Source: Protonemura montana
Taxonomy: Eukaryota > Arthropoda > Insecta > Plecoptera > Nemouridae
DNA length: 64,000 nt
Assembly (NCBI GenBank): GCA_947568835.1
Contig: OX387606.1
Location: forward strand, 2,108,001-2,172,000
Direction of reading: 5' to 3'
Below are positions 9,960 to 22,574 of this stretch, in pieces. The notes under the pieces were generated by a model. It had not been told where the DNA came from. It ran no database searches and saw only the letters and a program-made list of their open reading frames with translations. Within the stretch, counting starts at the first letter, position 1, and each line of letters begins with the position of its first letter. A program made the position numbers and the translations under genes.

Positions 9960-12940
9960 CAAGTGATACGTAGTTCGTTAAATCAAAGTGCCTTCAGTGA
10001 TAAAACACATACGTATGTATAAAACAATGTCATTGTAATTATGAACAGTTTGTGATTGTGCATATCAGTAAGGTTGATTTAAGACATGACATCTTTTATC
10101 AAATCAACATTACCACCCCCGTAGTTCGATGAAATGCAAGTGCTGCATGAATTGCACGATCGAATTACCGTAAAAGCTCGTTAGTGTGGAAAATATGGTA
10201 ATTGTTGTGGTTCCTGTTGTTTCAGACGTCATTTAGCGGTCAGCTGGAAGCTGATCTGGCGCTGACTTAAAATGTGATACTACGACTTAATAATAAATGG
10301 ACAATGTTTGTGTGGCTTGACTGTTTAACACGTTTATTTGGTTACTTAAATTCTGTATTGATAATGTTGTAATAGGATAAGTTTGAAGACTCTTTCAGTC
10401 CTGATCGAAATTGTATCAGTTCCTCTCATCCTCAATATTACTGCAGTAGATGTACCCAGAATCGTACACCGTATATTCGATTTAATTTCATATATTATAC
10501 ATTTTTAGATATAAATTTATTATTTTTGATACAGAGTATTTTTTTTATTGATATCTACAATAATTGTGGTAGTTTAAAAATGTTATGAAAAGATAGCGAC
10601 GACTATGATCAAGTGTAATAAATAAATAGGGCGGATTTGAAAGCCTATCACACAAAGCTTGTCCCAACATGACGTGTTATTGATGAACAGTTGGAGTTGA
10701 TATCAGTTTACTAACGTAGGTAATAATAGTCATAATACATGTGGCAAGAATAACGATAATGAAACATAGGCACAAAGCACATGGGGATTAATCAAAATAT
10801 TAATTCTCATTGGAAAAAAACTTCCCCAGGACGAATTAGGGCATAGCAAACATACTCTGTGGTATTTAGAAAAAACTGTTATTATTCCCATAGACTCAAT
10901 TTTATTCTACATGTTCGAAGTTTGGGAAATTTACAACCAGTAACATAGATTTACTGACGCCCTCCAGGCGCCAACTCTGCCAGGGGGGCTCCGCCTCCCT
11001 TAAAAACTGTGGAACAGGATCAATAGTAAAAAAAGTAGTTCAATTTTTTCTGGATTCGCCGTCCTTCTTCTTACCACCATTCACCAAATGCTAAATCCAC
11101 CCAGAATTTTGAAACCGTTACATATGTTAGAAGTTAACGAAATGGAAAGGGTCTGCAAAATGGAATCTTAGAAATAGTTCCTAAATAAAAGGTTATTCTA
11201 ACATGACAGAAATGCACCCTTTTAATATGCCCAAATTTCCCCCGGGTGTAAGAACCCTCAAAACTGCAAAACGTCAAAATCGGGTCTTATTTTTCAAGGA
11301 AACTGCTGCATAAATCTGAAATAGCATCAAGTGTAAAGAAAGGTATTTCAGATTTTTTTGTTTTTTTCCCCTTTGAAGCACCAAATGCCAGATTCGCCAC
11401 AGTTTTAAAACCGCGTCTTAATTAAGGAGTTGTCAGAAAAAATGCCAAAAATTAAAAAAATGACCAAAGTTCACCTCCACAAAGGGCCCAAAAATTATCC
11501 GCGGGTATCAAGCTTAGTGCTAAAAAACGTGGATTGCGACTTATCGAAAAAAAATTTTGAAGAAAATCTCAAAAACTGTAGAAACGTAAAAAGAGTGCTT
11601 TCTTTTAATTTAACCAAAATGACACTTTAGGAATGGGAACCCTATATGCAAAGCGGACAATTCACCGAGATTCAATAAATTGTCATGATTTAACTTCAAG
11701 ACTGTGGTCTAGTAACAAGGGTGAAGAACGGTATATTAAATAGTTTGCATCTCCTCCTCAATGGCGCCCCAAATAAAATAAAATCATCAAACTTTTTCAG
11801 TCTGCGAACGAATAAACGAGCTTGACAAATGGAGCAAGAAAAAGTTAACAAATATAATAATTACCAGAATTCCTCCTCAAAAATGACCCCAAATGCCCTG
11901 CGGACGTCTAGGGCTCGACTCAGCACTGTAAAACGTCAGTTTCGAGATGTTCCAAAAAGTTTCAAAAGACAATCTTAAAACTGATGCAATGCATTCTCCC
12001 TTAAGAGCCGCCGGACTTCACGCATGCCAGCTCAAAGACCTAAGCCGCAAAGAATCGAAACATTTTGCTCTCCACTCACAATTGTGGCGTTAGTAGCAGA
12101 CAAGTGAAATTGGAGATATCGCTCCTGTCGCCCAACTCACATAACAACTCCGTCCCTATTATCAGGCCTATAATCAGCTAACGACAATTGTCAACGGCTG
12201 CCTCTACAAGATATACACTTTATCGAGCTAAAAGCCTGTCAAACCACTTTGTCGAGTGCTGCATATTCTCGACGTCTTCTCGCATGGCGACCAAGGTCAG
12301 ACATGCGCGATGAGAGATCTCATCTCGACTGAGCAGCTGATCGCGGGATCGGAAGCTGAGGTCGTCTCGCCAGTGAACGTTTAGTGCTGCTAGTGGCGCT
12401 TGCCCGAGAGCACTCGCCAATCAAGTGCGGTGTAGAAAACATGGTATTACCAGTCAATCTTGCACTTGGACACTCACGTTGGAATTGGAGTGAAGTCATA
12501 GTCTGTGCATTCGTTGAGAAAAACAGTTGACAAGTCTTAAAAAAAAGAAATGAAGGTATGTTCTTTTTCATATAAGCTTCATGGATACTTTATCTTAAGT
12601 AGATTTTTCTGTGATATATGCATTGTGCTTAAATAATAAGTGAAAAGATTCAAAATGTTGTTGCACTGATAGCTTTCTTTCTTCCAAATGAGGAAATGAG
12701 ATGTGTTGAAAAACTCTTAATCAGGTTGAACCTGGTGTAACAGGTGGGACCTGGTTCTAAAAATAAATCACGGGGCTTCATAAAAAGGGATCATTCTCTT
12801 TCAACGGTTAAACACAACTTATTTTTAGAATGTATAATTTTAATGTTTTTATTTTTTACATTTCGGCAAGGCCCCGAGTGCCCACTCCGCCTGCTCGCCA
12901 CTGCGAAGATGCCAGCCGGAAGGGTCGTTATCGCCACCGC
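9960..12940. other. Intergenic stretch, nothing recognised
   Basis: I see no convincing exon, RNA gene or recognised repeat. The sequence is AT-rich with many poly-A runs around 11.0-11.7 kb. Short open frames here lack splice context or protein-like composition. Confidence 0.5.
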
Positions 12941-12949
12941 CAACACTAG

Positions 12950-13046
12950 CGCTGTTGCGCGAACTGGCCGCGTTCTGACGCAGACCCGTGCACGTCGTGT
13001 GTCGAACAGGAGGCCGATTCGGTGCGTGTTACCTGTCACCGTCAAG
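12950..13046 (+). CDS. Possible VWC-like exon of a secreted protein
   Basis: Between an acceptor (CCAACACTAG) and a donor (CAAG then GTTAGT) one frame reads RCCANWPRSDADPCTSC, then VEQEADSVRVTCHRQ. The spacing DPC-x2-C...VTC resembles the single von Willebrand factor C domain of arthropod secreted proteins. The frame is closed just upstream, consistent with an exon start there. No partner exons were found, and a longer frame from another register overlaps, so this is tentative. Confidence 0.35.
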
Positions 13047-14150
13047 GTTAGTGGTCGTGACGTTGACTAGCCAGAAGCCGCACGCACACGCGTTGCACTC
13101 TAGGCTGATGTTGTTTTTGTCTATGAGTAAACTGTTCTGCTATCCTCAGGCCTGACCCGTGACTGGTCAGTGTTGAGCATACGATGGCTACCGTTGTTTA
13201 TTACGCCAAGTTTATTTTCTTAAAACAAACATTGATTTTTGGGCAAATTTTGATTTTCGAGTTGTTTGAGTAGTGTTCTTGGTAATTTAACAAAAAGTCC
13301 CATATAACCTCTGGGTTGTGCGTCATCCGCCCGCCTGTCAAACTAGTTATTTCAGTCGTGCGAATATTTGTCCTTGGAAAATTTCGCGAGATATTTAATT
13401 TAAAACCACAAAACCTCAAAATTCTACAAAAAAAAGTGCGATAAAGCTTACAAGACAATGTGCTTGACAAAGCTCAAAACATAGCAAACAATAGTTGCCA
13501 CAATAGTAGGTACTTAACAGAATTATTTTCAACCAAAAAGGATCCAAATTGTATTTATCTGTTTGATGAAATAAAAATATATAAATTGTGTGCCGTTTCA
13601 AATGGCATGACAAACGTTCAAGCGAATATTGCGTTAGAAGAAATTTGCTTCTAGTGAGCATACAGTATATGCTAGAGATATATGATAGTAGTAGCATAGT
13701 AGTAGATGCTTCTAGAGTGACTAAAGTTAGTTAATTTTTCGTTTTCTATGCGTTTGAACTCTTGAAATTATTTGGTATATAGTTCCTTCGGTGTCATGGG
13801 ATGTGACGTAGGGATAATATGTTGCCTACATATTGGAATTCCGATACAACTCTCTTTAAAACTGCTTTTAAAGAAGTGAAAGCTCAAAGTAAATTTCATA
13901 AAACCCATGTAAAAGAACCTGATAGAGCATTTCGGAGTGAAAACCAAGAAGCTGGGATCTAGTTTTTAGCAAATCTTTGCAAAATTGAACAACTTCTAGA
14001 CATGAAGTTAGTTGCCACCGGGAAAACATATTGTACTGGAAAAGCACCCAAAATACGTCAGCTGACAGCGTCTTGACTTCACGCTTTCAAGCGGCTGTGT
14101 GATTTTATAGCGGCAATCCTCGTTTAGGCCGCGTCATAGTTCTAGATTTA
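13047..14150. other. Intergenic stretch, nothing recognised
   Basis: No gene or recognised repeat was seen. Short open frames on both strands at 13.2-13.7 kb are AT-rich and lack splice or domain support. Confidence 0.45.
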
Positions 14151-14154
14151 TTTA

Positions 14155-14965
14155 TTTATTTGTGATGTTTAACGACGTACTGTTTTGACAACTGGCCCTG
14201 TGGCACTGGTCTAATGGCGTCGGTGAATGAGTGAATGATGATGAGGATGATGATGAACCTAACCTAACCTAGAAGGGAGGAGGGGAAACCTGGTGCTGGC
14301 ACGTAGCCTACTCCTGTCGAAGAGCACCAAGGGGACCACCGGCTTAACGTCCCTTCCGAAGGACGGTACAACGCGAACAACAGGATTCCTCCACAAATCC
14401 ATGCTTTCGAGAGGTTGATAAGCAAGGCGAATGAAGTTGCTGTACTAACTTTCATCCCTCTTACCTCTCTCCCGAATATAACTGGTCTTGTGTATGATGG
14501 TCACCCATCCAATACCTGACCCAGCGCAGTGTTGCTTAACCTTCATCCCTCCAACCTCTCTCCCGAATATAACTGGTCATGTGTATAATGGTCACCAATC
14601 CAATACCTGACCCAGCGCAGTGTTGCTTAACTTTCATTCCTCCAACCTCTATCCCGAACAGAACTGGTCATGTGTATGATAGTCACCCATCCAATACCTG
14701 ACCCAGCGCAGTGTTGCTTAACTTTCATCCCTCCAACCTCTCTCCTGAACAGAACTGGTCATGTGTATGAAGGTCACCCATCCAATACCTGACCCAGCGC
14801 AGTGTTGCTTAACTTTCATCCCTCCAACCTCTATCCCGAACAGAACTGGTCATGTGTATGATGGTCACCCATCCAATACCTGACCCAGCGCAGTGTTGCT
14901 TAACTTTCATCCCTCCAACCTCTATCCCGAACAGAACTGGTCATGTGTATGATGGTCACCAATTG
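14155..14965 (-). mobile_element. 5S-derived SINE, 5'-truncated, 6 internal repeats
   Basis: Minus-strand copy of the SINE described at 26371-27194. The 3' body (about 14155-14455) contains CCTTCGGAAGGGACGTTAAG and the conserved GTGCTCTTCGACAGGAGTAG. About six 91-base repeats of the 5S box A-IE-C segment follow (14455-14965). The 5' terminal part with the CACCGGTTCTCG motif is missing. The A/T-rich TTTATTTATTTATT next to it is the tail side. Confidence 0.85.
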
Positions 14966-16260
14966 TAGTTATAGAATTCTCAGCTTGGTGCTAACATTGA
15001 GTTTATGAGCACCGTCCATTGGCAAAAACATGAGGGGCACCTCGTCCTAAAATGAGTTTTTCCTTAAATCAGAACTTTCATTGGCTCTTGTTGGAGTTTA
15101 CTCAGGTCTTTTTCCGGGCAGACACTTTACCTCTTAGTGGAGACAACCAGGTGGCCACACCTCTTGTCCAATCGCAAGGAAACAAAAACCAGGTGACTCA
15201 TCACACTACTGGCAACAGATAGTCGCTTTTCAAAATAAAAAAATATAATCTTATCTTATAGTTATACACGTTGTAAAATTCGCCTGTTCAAGGCGTTTTT
15301 CCGGTGTTTCAAAAAAAATCTGAGTTCCCCAAATTTGTGCAATATGTTTACAATGCCAAACTGCACGTTAAAAAGAGTACATGAGCCAACCATTTAGAAA
15401 AGTCTCCCTTCGTAGTTAAATCCAGTGCTAGAAAAAAATAAATTGGAACAGATTTTCCGGAAATTTTGCTCTTGTTCACTTCTTTGGTCAATTGAACCCC
15501 AAATAAGGAATACAACATGGTGCTTTGTTTCCTAGATATTTCAGCAAAAAAAAAATGTAGAGAGCCACTAAAACCCCTTATAAAGGGTCTGGACGTGGAA
15601 ATGGGAGCTGATGCTGGGAGCCTGATTCTAAGAATGGGTGTGGAGTAATTGCTATGGGAAAACAACTTTATTTCCCACATTATTGGGTTACCGGTTGGTC
15701 TGAGACTGAGCCGCCGTCATTTCAAATTTTAAGACATTTTATTTCGTTATATCTCGCAGATTACTCGCATTTAAGACTGGTGTACGCTTCATTAATCCTA
15801 ATTAATTTGATAGATTGACGCAACTAATCAACCTTCATTTTTCTCGATAACAGTTTAAAATTAACGCACGGCGTCTGACTAATTGGAAACCCACGATGCC
15901 ACTATTTCAATGACATGTTCCTACGCATAGGGATACAATGTTCTTCACAAACCACCGCCCGGGGATATATCCCCACGCCACCCACCCCCTACATACGCCA
16001 CTGACAACACAAGCTTCATTGTCCCGCAGCGACCTGTTTTCAACCTAATCGTACCCTTACACAGGACGAAAACAAAACCCTCGAATCAACCCACTCAATT
16101 CACACTTCTGAGATCGGCGTCACGCAACGCGCACGCAGTCCACGCACCCTGATGTATCGCGATAACAATCTGACGACTGCATCGTCGGATACAGACGTCA
16201 TTAACATTAACAATCGCGAGCGGACACTGCGGTGAGAAGCAGAGTTTCGACGGGGCGCGT
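14966..16260. other. Intergenic stretch upstream of the secreted-protein gene
   Basis: No gene was recognised. From about 15.9 kb the sequence becomes less AT-rich as it approaches the putative promoter, with a second ACGTCA element near 16194. Confidence 0.4.
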
Positions 16261-16264
16261 GGTG

Positions 16265-16326
16265 TGACGTCAGTTGCAAAGCCGGGTGTCGAACTGCGAT
16301 AAGCAGCCTCTGAGGACCCTATAAGG
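16265..16326 (+). promoter_or_regulatory. Putative promoter: CRE and TATA box
   Basis: A perfect cAMP-response element TGACGTCA is at 16265-16272 and TATAAG at 16320-16325. About 175 bases after the TATA box a strong donor (AAGATAAG then GTAGGT, 16501) could end a noncoding first exon. The next acceptor directly before an ATG is CTCCACAG at 19332-19339. This fits the promoter of the secreted-protein gene; the link is inference. Confidence 0.45.
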
Positions 16327-16349
16327 CACTAACGTTCTATTGCTCGAGG

Positions 16350-16500
16350 CACTCCGGGCACGGCGTTGAACTTACTTGACATTCTTTCAGTGCATCTTAA
16401 GCCATGCCACGAGTCGGCTCTTGAACCTCAGAGACATTAGGATGCAGCGAGCGACAATTAGTTACTGAAATAGTTTAGCTGCAACCCACGTGAAGATAAG
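16350..16500 (+). other. Putative 5' UTR exon of the secreted-protein gene
   Basis: It lies between the TATA box and the GTAGGT donor at 16501. The exact start is unknown. If correct, intron 1 spans 16501-19339 and contains the 189-bp array. Confidence 0.35.
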
Positions 16501-16564
16501 GTAGGTTTTTTTGACGTGACTACGTCTTAAAGCGCATTATATAGGGAGGCATGTACGGATTTGC

Positions 16565-18235
16565 TCTCCAAAATAGCCAATGTGTAACAAGCTCTACAGC
16601 CTACAGGAAGCTAAGTACAGAATGCGACTTATTATCATTCAATAGTTCAGACAATTATCTAAAAGTACTTTTTTTTTATTTTCGATAAAATAAATATTGG
16701 AGGCGTTAGAGGGGTTGGCGTTTTTAATGCTCCCCATAAGACCAATGTTAAATTACGCAAAATGGCAAATGTGTAACAACCCCTACAGCCTACAGGAAAC
16801 AAAGGACATAATGCGACTTATTATCATTCCATAGCTCAGACAATTATCTAAAAGTACTTTTTTTTTATTTTCGATAAAATAAATATTGGAGGCGTTAGAG
16901 GGGTTGGCGTTTTTAATGCTCTCCATAAGACCAATGTTAAATTACGCAAAATGGCAAATGTGTAACAACCCCTACAGCCTACAGGAAACAAAGGACAGAA
17001 TGCGACTTATTATCATTCAATAGTTCAGACAATTATCTAAAAGTACTTTTTTTTTATTTTCGATAAAATAAATATTGGAGGCGTTACAGGGGTTGGCGTT
17101 TTTAATGCTCTCCATAAGACCAATGTTAAATTACGCAAAATGGCAAATGTGTAACAACCCCTACAGCCTACAGGAAACAAAGGACAGAATGCGACTTATT
17201 ATTATTAAATAGTTCAGAAAATTCTCTAAAAGTACTTTTTTTTTATTTTCGATAAAATAAATATTGGAGGCGTTAGAGGTGTTGGCGTTTTTAATGCTCT
17301 CCATAAGACCAATGTTAAATTACGCAAAATGGCAAATGTGTAACAACCCCTACAGCCTACAGGAAACAAAGGACAGAATGCGACTTATTATCATTCAATA
17401 GTTCAGACAATTATCTAAAAGTACTTTTTTTTTATTTTCGATAAAATAAATATTGGAGGCGTTAGAGGGGTTGGCGTTTTTAATGCTCCCCATAAGACCA
17501 ATGTTAAATTACGCAAAATGGCAAATGTGTAACAACCCCTACAGCCTACAGGAAACAAAGGACATAATGCGACTTATTATCATTCCATAGCTCAGACAAT
17601 TATCTAAAAGTACTTTTTTTTTATTTTCGATAAAATAAATATTGGAGGCGTTACAGGGGTTGGAATTTTTAATGCTCTCCATAAGACCAATGTTAAATTA
17701 CGCAAAATGGCAAATGTGTAACAACCCCTACAGCCTACAGGAAACAAAGGACAGAATGCGACTTATTATTATTAAATAGTTCAGACAATTCTCTAAAAGT
17801 GCTTTTTTTTTATTTTCGATAAAATAAATATTGGAGGCGTTAGAGGGGTTGGCGTTTTTAATGCTCTCTATAAGACCAATGTTAAATTACGCAAAATGGC
17901 AAATGTGTAACAACCCCTACAGCCTACAGGAAACAAAGGACAGAATGCGACTTATTATTATTAAATAGTTCAGAAAATTCTCTAAAAGTACTTTTTTTTT
18001 ATTTTCGATAAAATAAATATTGGAGGCGTTAGAGGGGTTGGCGTTTTTAATGCTCTCCATAAGACCAATGTTAAATTACGCAAAATGGCAAATGTGTAAC
18101 AACCCCTACAGCCTACAGGAAACAAAGGACAGAATGCGACTTATTATCGTTTAATAGTTTAGACAATTCTCTAAAAGTACTTTTTTTTTATTTTCGATAA
18201 AATAAATATTGGAGGCGTGAGAGGAGGCAGCGTTT
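16565..18235. repeat. 189-bp tandem satellite, about 9 copies
   Basis: Nine head-to-tail copies start near 16580, 16770, 16960, 17148, 17337, 17526, 17715, 17904 and 18094. Each contains TGTAACAACCCCTACAGCC, a T8 run, TTTTCGATAAAATAAATATT and TTGGCGTTTTTAATGCTC. Copies are nearly identical in the middle and diverge at both ends. It is non-coding and probably lies in intron 1 of the secreted-protein gene. Confidence 0.92.
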
Positions 18236-18774
18236 TTGGCACTCGTCAGTAGACTAATGGAAAAAAATAATATATATATCGCAAGATGACACTTTCATCC
18301 CAATCTGTAAAGTCCTTCAGCATGTAAATTAGATATGAAAACACTACCCAAATAAAGAGAGATGTAAAACTTGCATGTGAAGGATGGTCAGTACTGTAGT
18401 TGACCTACGTGGCTACGCGGTAGTTGAACGTAGTCACGCTTAAATATCGGCCGTATCAATAAGATACAGCTACACCCGGTTTTTTTAGAGGTTAATATTG
18501 TTTCAACTGGTCACTAATTACTATTGTTCCTAATAATAAAATAGCTTGCCCATTGCAAGCACTTGCAATTTAAATCAGATTTCACAACAGCAGAAAATAC
18601 GTATCCATTGTCGACTTGAATTTACTTGAGATTGAATGGATGTGACTCAGTCAAGGAAGCTGGAACCTCGCTCTTCTGTTTTGCTGCACAGCCTCCTTGG
18701 ACGCAGTATATAATAGCGTCACCAGAATCAGAGAGACTGTGAGCATTCACAGCCTCTTGGTTCTACTCCTTGGA

Positions 18775-18885
18775 TATCAAATACACTAAAATCCTCAAGC
18801 CAATCCAATTAGCTCAAGACTAGATCAGCACTCGCGACACGTGGAGATCTGGGTTTGAGTCCCCGGTACGGCACCAATTTTCCAG
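18775..18885 (+). repeat. tRNA-derived SINE-like head
   Basis: CCAATTAGCTCAAGACTAGATC is an A-box region and GATCTGGGTTTGAGTCCCC a good B box, followed by GGTACGGCACCA. The upstream flank (ATCAAATACACTAAAATCCT) matches the sequence before the 52-mer array at 5946, so this is the full-length relative of that array's unit. Confidence 0.7.
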
Positions 18886-18984
18886 AGTTTAAGAGTGTTA
18901 TTAAAAGTTAGCTACGTGCCATTACAATGCTTCAGTTTTGAGTTTTAGTCTGAGTAAATATTTAGAAGCAAGGAGAGAGGGTCC

Positions 18985-19180
18985 CCGAAAATGATGGTTT
19001 TTAGACTCATGTCTACTTGATTTATCCTTAGCAATGGACTGCTGGATTTATCCTTAGCAATAGGACTGCTCAAACCTCTGAAGAAGTAACTAGTATATGT
19101 TGCGAAACGTCGGGAAATTTAGTAGCCCTTTACTTAGCATTCAAAACCCAGTTCAAATAGTTTTTCTAAAAAAAAAAAGG
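18985..19180. mobile_element. Foldback-family fragment
   Basis: It contains GACTCATGTCTACTTGATTT, CGAAACGTCGGGAAATTTAG and CTTTACTTAGCATTCAAAAC, the arm sequences of the palindromic element at 61870-62053. Only one arm is complete. Confidence 0.6.
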
Positions 19181-19340
19181 GTCCCCGAATGCTCGAGCAA
19201 GAACGCTCTGGTGTCCCATGGTGAATATTTGTGTGGAGGCTATGCAGCATTAGCAAGAAAATGCTAGCTCATTTCCTATTTACTAACAAAATGTGGCCCA
19301 GAAAGCTTTTTTGCTGACCCACTGTTCTCCACTCCACAGA

Positions 19341-21313
19341 ATGACGGCCATGTTGGTTCACGTCGCACTGTTAGTGCTGCTGGCGACCCTAGTGGCGACC
19401 GGCAACATCGTGTTTCCGGGCCCGACCGCTCAGCCGGCGTGGCGCTCGTCTCAATCTGCATTGACTGCCGTTACCCCCCAACAAATGGTGAAGTCGTCAC
19501 GGATAGGTGAGGCGCGAGTTAATCTATTATCATTATTATTTGTGGTGTTTAACGACGCACTGTTTTGACAACTGGCCATGCGGCACTGGTCTAATGGCGT
19601 CGGTGAATGAGTGGATGATGATGAAGATGATGACGATGAACCTAACCTAGCCTAGAAGGGAGGAGGGGAAACCCGGTACCGGCACGTAGCCTACTCCTGT
19701 CGAAGACCAAGGGGACCACCGGCTTAACGTCCCTTCCGAAGGACGATACAACACGAACAGCAGGATTCCACCACAAATCCATGCTGTCGAGAGGTTGATA
19801 AGCAAGGCGAGTGAAGTTGCTGTACTAACTTTCATCCCTCCAACCTCTCTCCCGAACAGAACTGGTCATGTGTATAATGGTCACCCATCCAATACGTGAC
19901 TCAGCGCAGTGTTGCTTAACTTTCATCCCTCCAACCTCTCTCCCGAACAGAACTGGTCATGTGTATGATGGTCACGCATTCAAAACCTGACTCAGCGCAG
20001 TGTTGCTTAACTTTCATCCCTACAACCTCTCTCCCGAACAGAACTGGTCATGTGTATAATGGTCACCCATTCAATACCTGACTCAGCGCAGTGTTGCTTA
20101 ACTTTCATCCCTCCAACCTCTCTCCCGAACAGAACTGGTCATGTGTATAATGGTCACCCATCCAATACCTGACTCAGCGCAGTGTTGCTTAACTTCGGTG
20201 ATCTAACGAGAACCGGTGTTTCCAACACGCCAAACTGTTCGGTACGAGTTTATCTCTCATAGGCCGTGGTAGCCACCACACACGTGACTCCCCGTAATTA
20301 GTGCGTGACGACCTATTTGTTTTGATTCACACGATTGATGACTTTTCGGCATTGATATTGATACAATTATTGTACCTATTGCTTACTGGCTTCGCGATCA
20401 GGACATGTCGAAATTACCTTTTACTCCTCCATTCAATCTGTCGGAATATGAGATAAAATGCTTGGCACAAAAAGACAAACATATGCACAAGCAAACAAAC
20501 ATATGCACAAGTTGGTGATTGCGGATAAATGTTGGAAATGAAACGCTAGAGGTCAATCCGAGGGCAACAGATAAGCATATGACACATGCGAAATGTGACG
20601 TAGGAGTGCGGGGAAAACACATCATCCAGTGATAGCGGTTTTGAAACTAAATAAACATTTCGATTTTCTTGACTTCATATTTTGACTGTGTCAATTTGTG
20701 CTAGATCTTCCGCAAATAAGAAATTCGAGTCAAGTTACAGTTACTTTGACTTTGTCATTCGCATGTAAGTTGCAAAACACCAAAGTGAAAAACGCAATTT
20801 CAGACTCTTTTACAGCCACAGTAATTTTTGGTTATTTTTTGGATGGAAGTCAACCCAAAGTAGGGAAAATGAGCAACTGAAGTTCGGTGCTCTTCCCTTG
20901 CCATTCCACCCCACGCCCTCAATAGTAAGATAGGTTTTATCGGTGGGAGACACGGATTGCGACAATTTTTGGCTACTTCCAACACGTTTTCATGCGCAAT
21001 TCTAAGCATAACAGTAACGCTCTCTAAACTACGGAGCCCCCAAGGGTGGCACACCCATGTCTGATGGCCCACGGTGATGCTCTACAGTTCCAGTCTCATC
21101 AACGTGCCGAACCACGACGCCGAGGTGCCCAAACGATCCACCAGAGGGCACAACTGAAGACACGCTGGACCGCACCTGTTTCGAGATGACCGACGAGGAG
21201 GACAGCATCGCTATGTACTCGGCGCTCGGACATCAGTGCAGGGATGGTTTCTTGCTCGCACGCGACGACAGCTGTCGCCGAATTGCGAGATTGCAGAACC
21301 GCAAACCGCCCAA
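19341..21313 (+). CDS. Secreted cysteine-containing protein (partial)
   Basis: Exon 19341-19506 encodes a signal peptide (MTAMLVHVALLVLLATLVATG) and a spacer, ending with a phase-1 donor (ATAG then GTGAGG). Exon 21088-21313 follows acceptor TCTACAG and restores the frame. The mature part reads VPVSSTCRTTTPRCPNDPPE, continues through a CFEMTDEED stretch to CRDGFLLARDDSCRR. The frame reaches TGA at 21315, but that TGA lies inside GTGAGT, an excellent donor, so further exons are likely. The CPND...C...C-x2-G...C pattern is common in arthropod secreted or venom-type peptides, but I do not recognise the family. A SINE with target-site duplication sits in the intron. Confidence 0.7.
19525..20244 (-). 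mobile_element. 5S-derived SINE, full length with TSD
   Basis: It is flanked by CGAGTTAATCT (19514-19524) and CGAGTTTATCT (20245-20255), an 11-base target-site duplication with one mismatch. From its 5' end (20244) it reads GTACCGAACAG..., a 5S rRNA segment (CACCGGTTCTCG, then GATCACCGAAGTTAAGCAAC), four or five 91-base repeats of the 5S promoter region, the 3' body and an A/T tail. It lies in the intron of the secreted-protein gene, antisense to it. Confidence 0.92.
20256..21087. other. Intron sequence, nothing recognised
   Basis: This is the remainder of the secreted-protein intron. No repeat or exon was recognised. It ends in the acceptor GATGCTCTACAG. Confidence 0.45.
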
Positions 21314-21463
21314 GTGAGTGCTTTCTAAACTCTCTCGGGGTGTTTACTAAATTCTAATGCTGGCTTTTTGTTTTGAAAACTATGTGTAAAACACGCTTAA
21401 AGTAACCTTACCCTGATGCTTCTACACGATAATTTACTGTGAAAACTTTGAGATAATGTATGC

Positions 21464-21735
21464 CTCAAACAAAAACTATTTGAAATGGGTTTTGAATGCT
21501 AAGTAAAGAACAACTAAATTTCCTGACATTTTCTAACTTATACCGGTTATTTCTTCAAGAGTTAAAGAACTTTTTCAAGGACTGCTTTAACCCTTGATAA
21601 AGTAACAGGGGTACAAGTTACGAGACGTTGGGAAATTTAGTTGTTCTTTACTTAGCATTCAAAACCCATTTCAAATAGTTTTTGTTAAAACTAGTGCTCA
21701 GGCTAGATAAAGTAGACATGAGTCTAAAAACTATC
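21464..21735. mobile_element. Foldback element with two inverted arms
   Basis: The left arm (about 21471-21545) reads CTATTTGAAATGGGTTTTG and on. The right arm (about 21616-21690) is its imperfect reverse complement, with a spacer of about 70 bases. A further subterminal block, AGTAGACATGAGTCTAAAAA, follows. This is the same family as 61870-62053. Confidence 0.75.
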
Positions 21736-21739
21736 GTAA

Positions 21740-22570
21740 TGTATGACTCACTGGTTGGAGATCCAGATGTTTTTTAATACGCCTGCTTTAAGAAAGTATT
21801 TAAAATGTCTGAGACCGCGATTATTTCTCGCTCATCCAGTCCCAACTTTGCCCCCATTACGCACTTTTGGGAAAAATTCATATGCATACGCATATTTGGG
21901 GCTCTCCACGGAATTTTTCCCACACGTCCATCTTCTTCTGAAATATAGGACATGTTTGCGTGTTTGTGCAGATCGTAGATGACCAACTACATGTCACGTG
22001 GTCACAAGTAATTGAAATGGGAAAGCTTTAACCAGGAAACAGATCAAGTATTCCAGTAAAAATCACGGGCAATGTACGCAATGCGTGTCGCACAGAATCG
22101 CCCGCTTGGCAGAGCTGTAACTTGATCCACGTACGCGCAAAGTGTGTAAACTCGCAAGCAATGTTGCTACGTTCTGCGTCGACCCCCGAGGTCATGGTCA
22201 TTGCGTGGTCAGGGGTAGCAATTTTGCTGCAGGTGAAAATCCCTCCTAACTATCCCACCGATCGTAGTAGCCAGCAAGCCAAGAAAAAGAATAGAAACAT
22301 TGCAAAGCTAGCAAAAAACCGAACTACACGCAGTTCACTACGAGAACATAACAATGCTAGAGACAATCACGAAGTCTGGTTCTGCTTTCAGGGAAAATGA
22401 TTAAAGGGCCGGTTTTTCAAAGTCCAGTAAAAAAGATAACCGTAATTGAGATTCAAACGGAAGTATTTGATTGGTTGTGACCATGAGATAAGTCATTAGC
22501 TGGCTGTTATATTTTTAACTGGACATTAACTCTAAACCTTGCAACCCTAGCAAACCCAACATTCCAGTTG
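21740..22570. other. Spacer, nothing recognised
   Basis: No exon could be tied to the preceding gene by splice sites and phase. No repeat was recognised before the 15-mer array. Confidence 0.4.
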
Positions 22571-22574
22571 CCAC

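Noticed and set aside
14264-14455. Recurring 63-codon frame (also at 19647, 26502, 27826), resembling a conserved protein
   Set aside because: It lies wholly within the SINE body; similarity reflects the repeat, not a gene family.
21315-21317. TGA as the true end of the secreted Cys protein
   Set aside because: It overlaps a strong GTGAGT donor, so an intron is at least as likely; left open.
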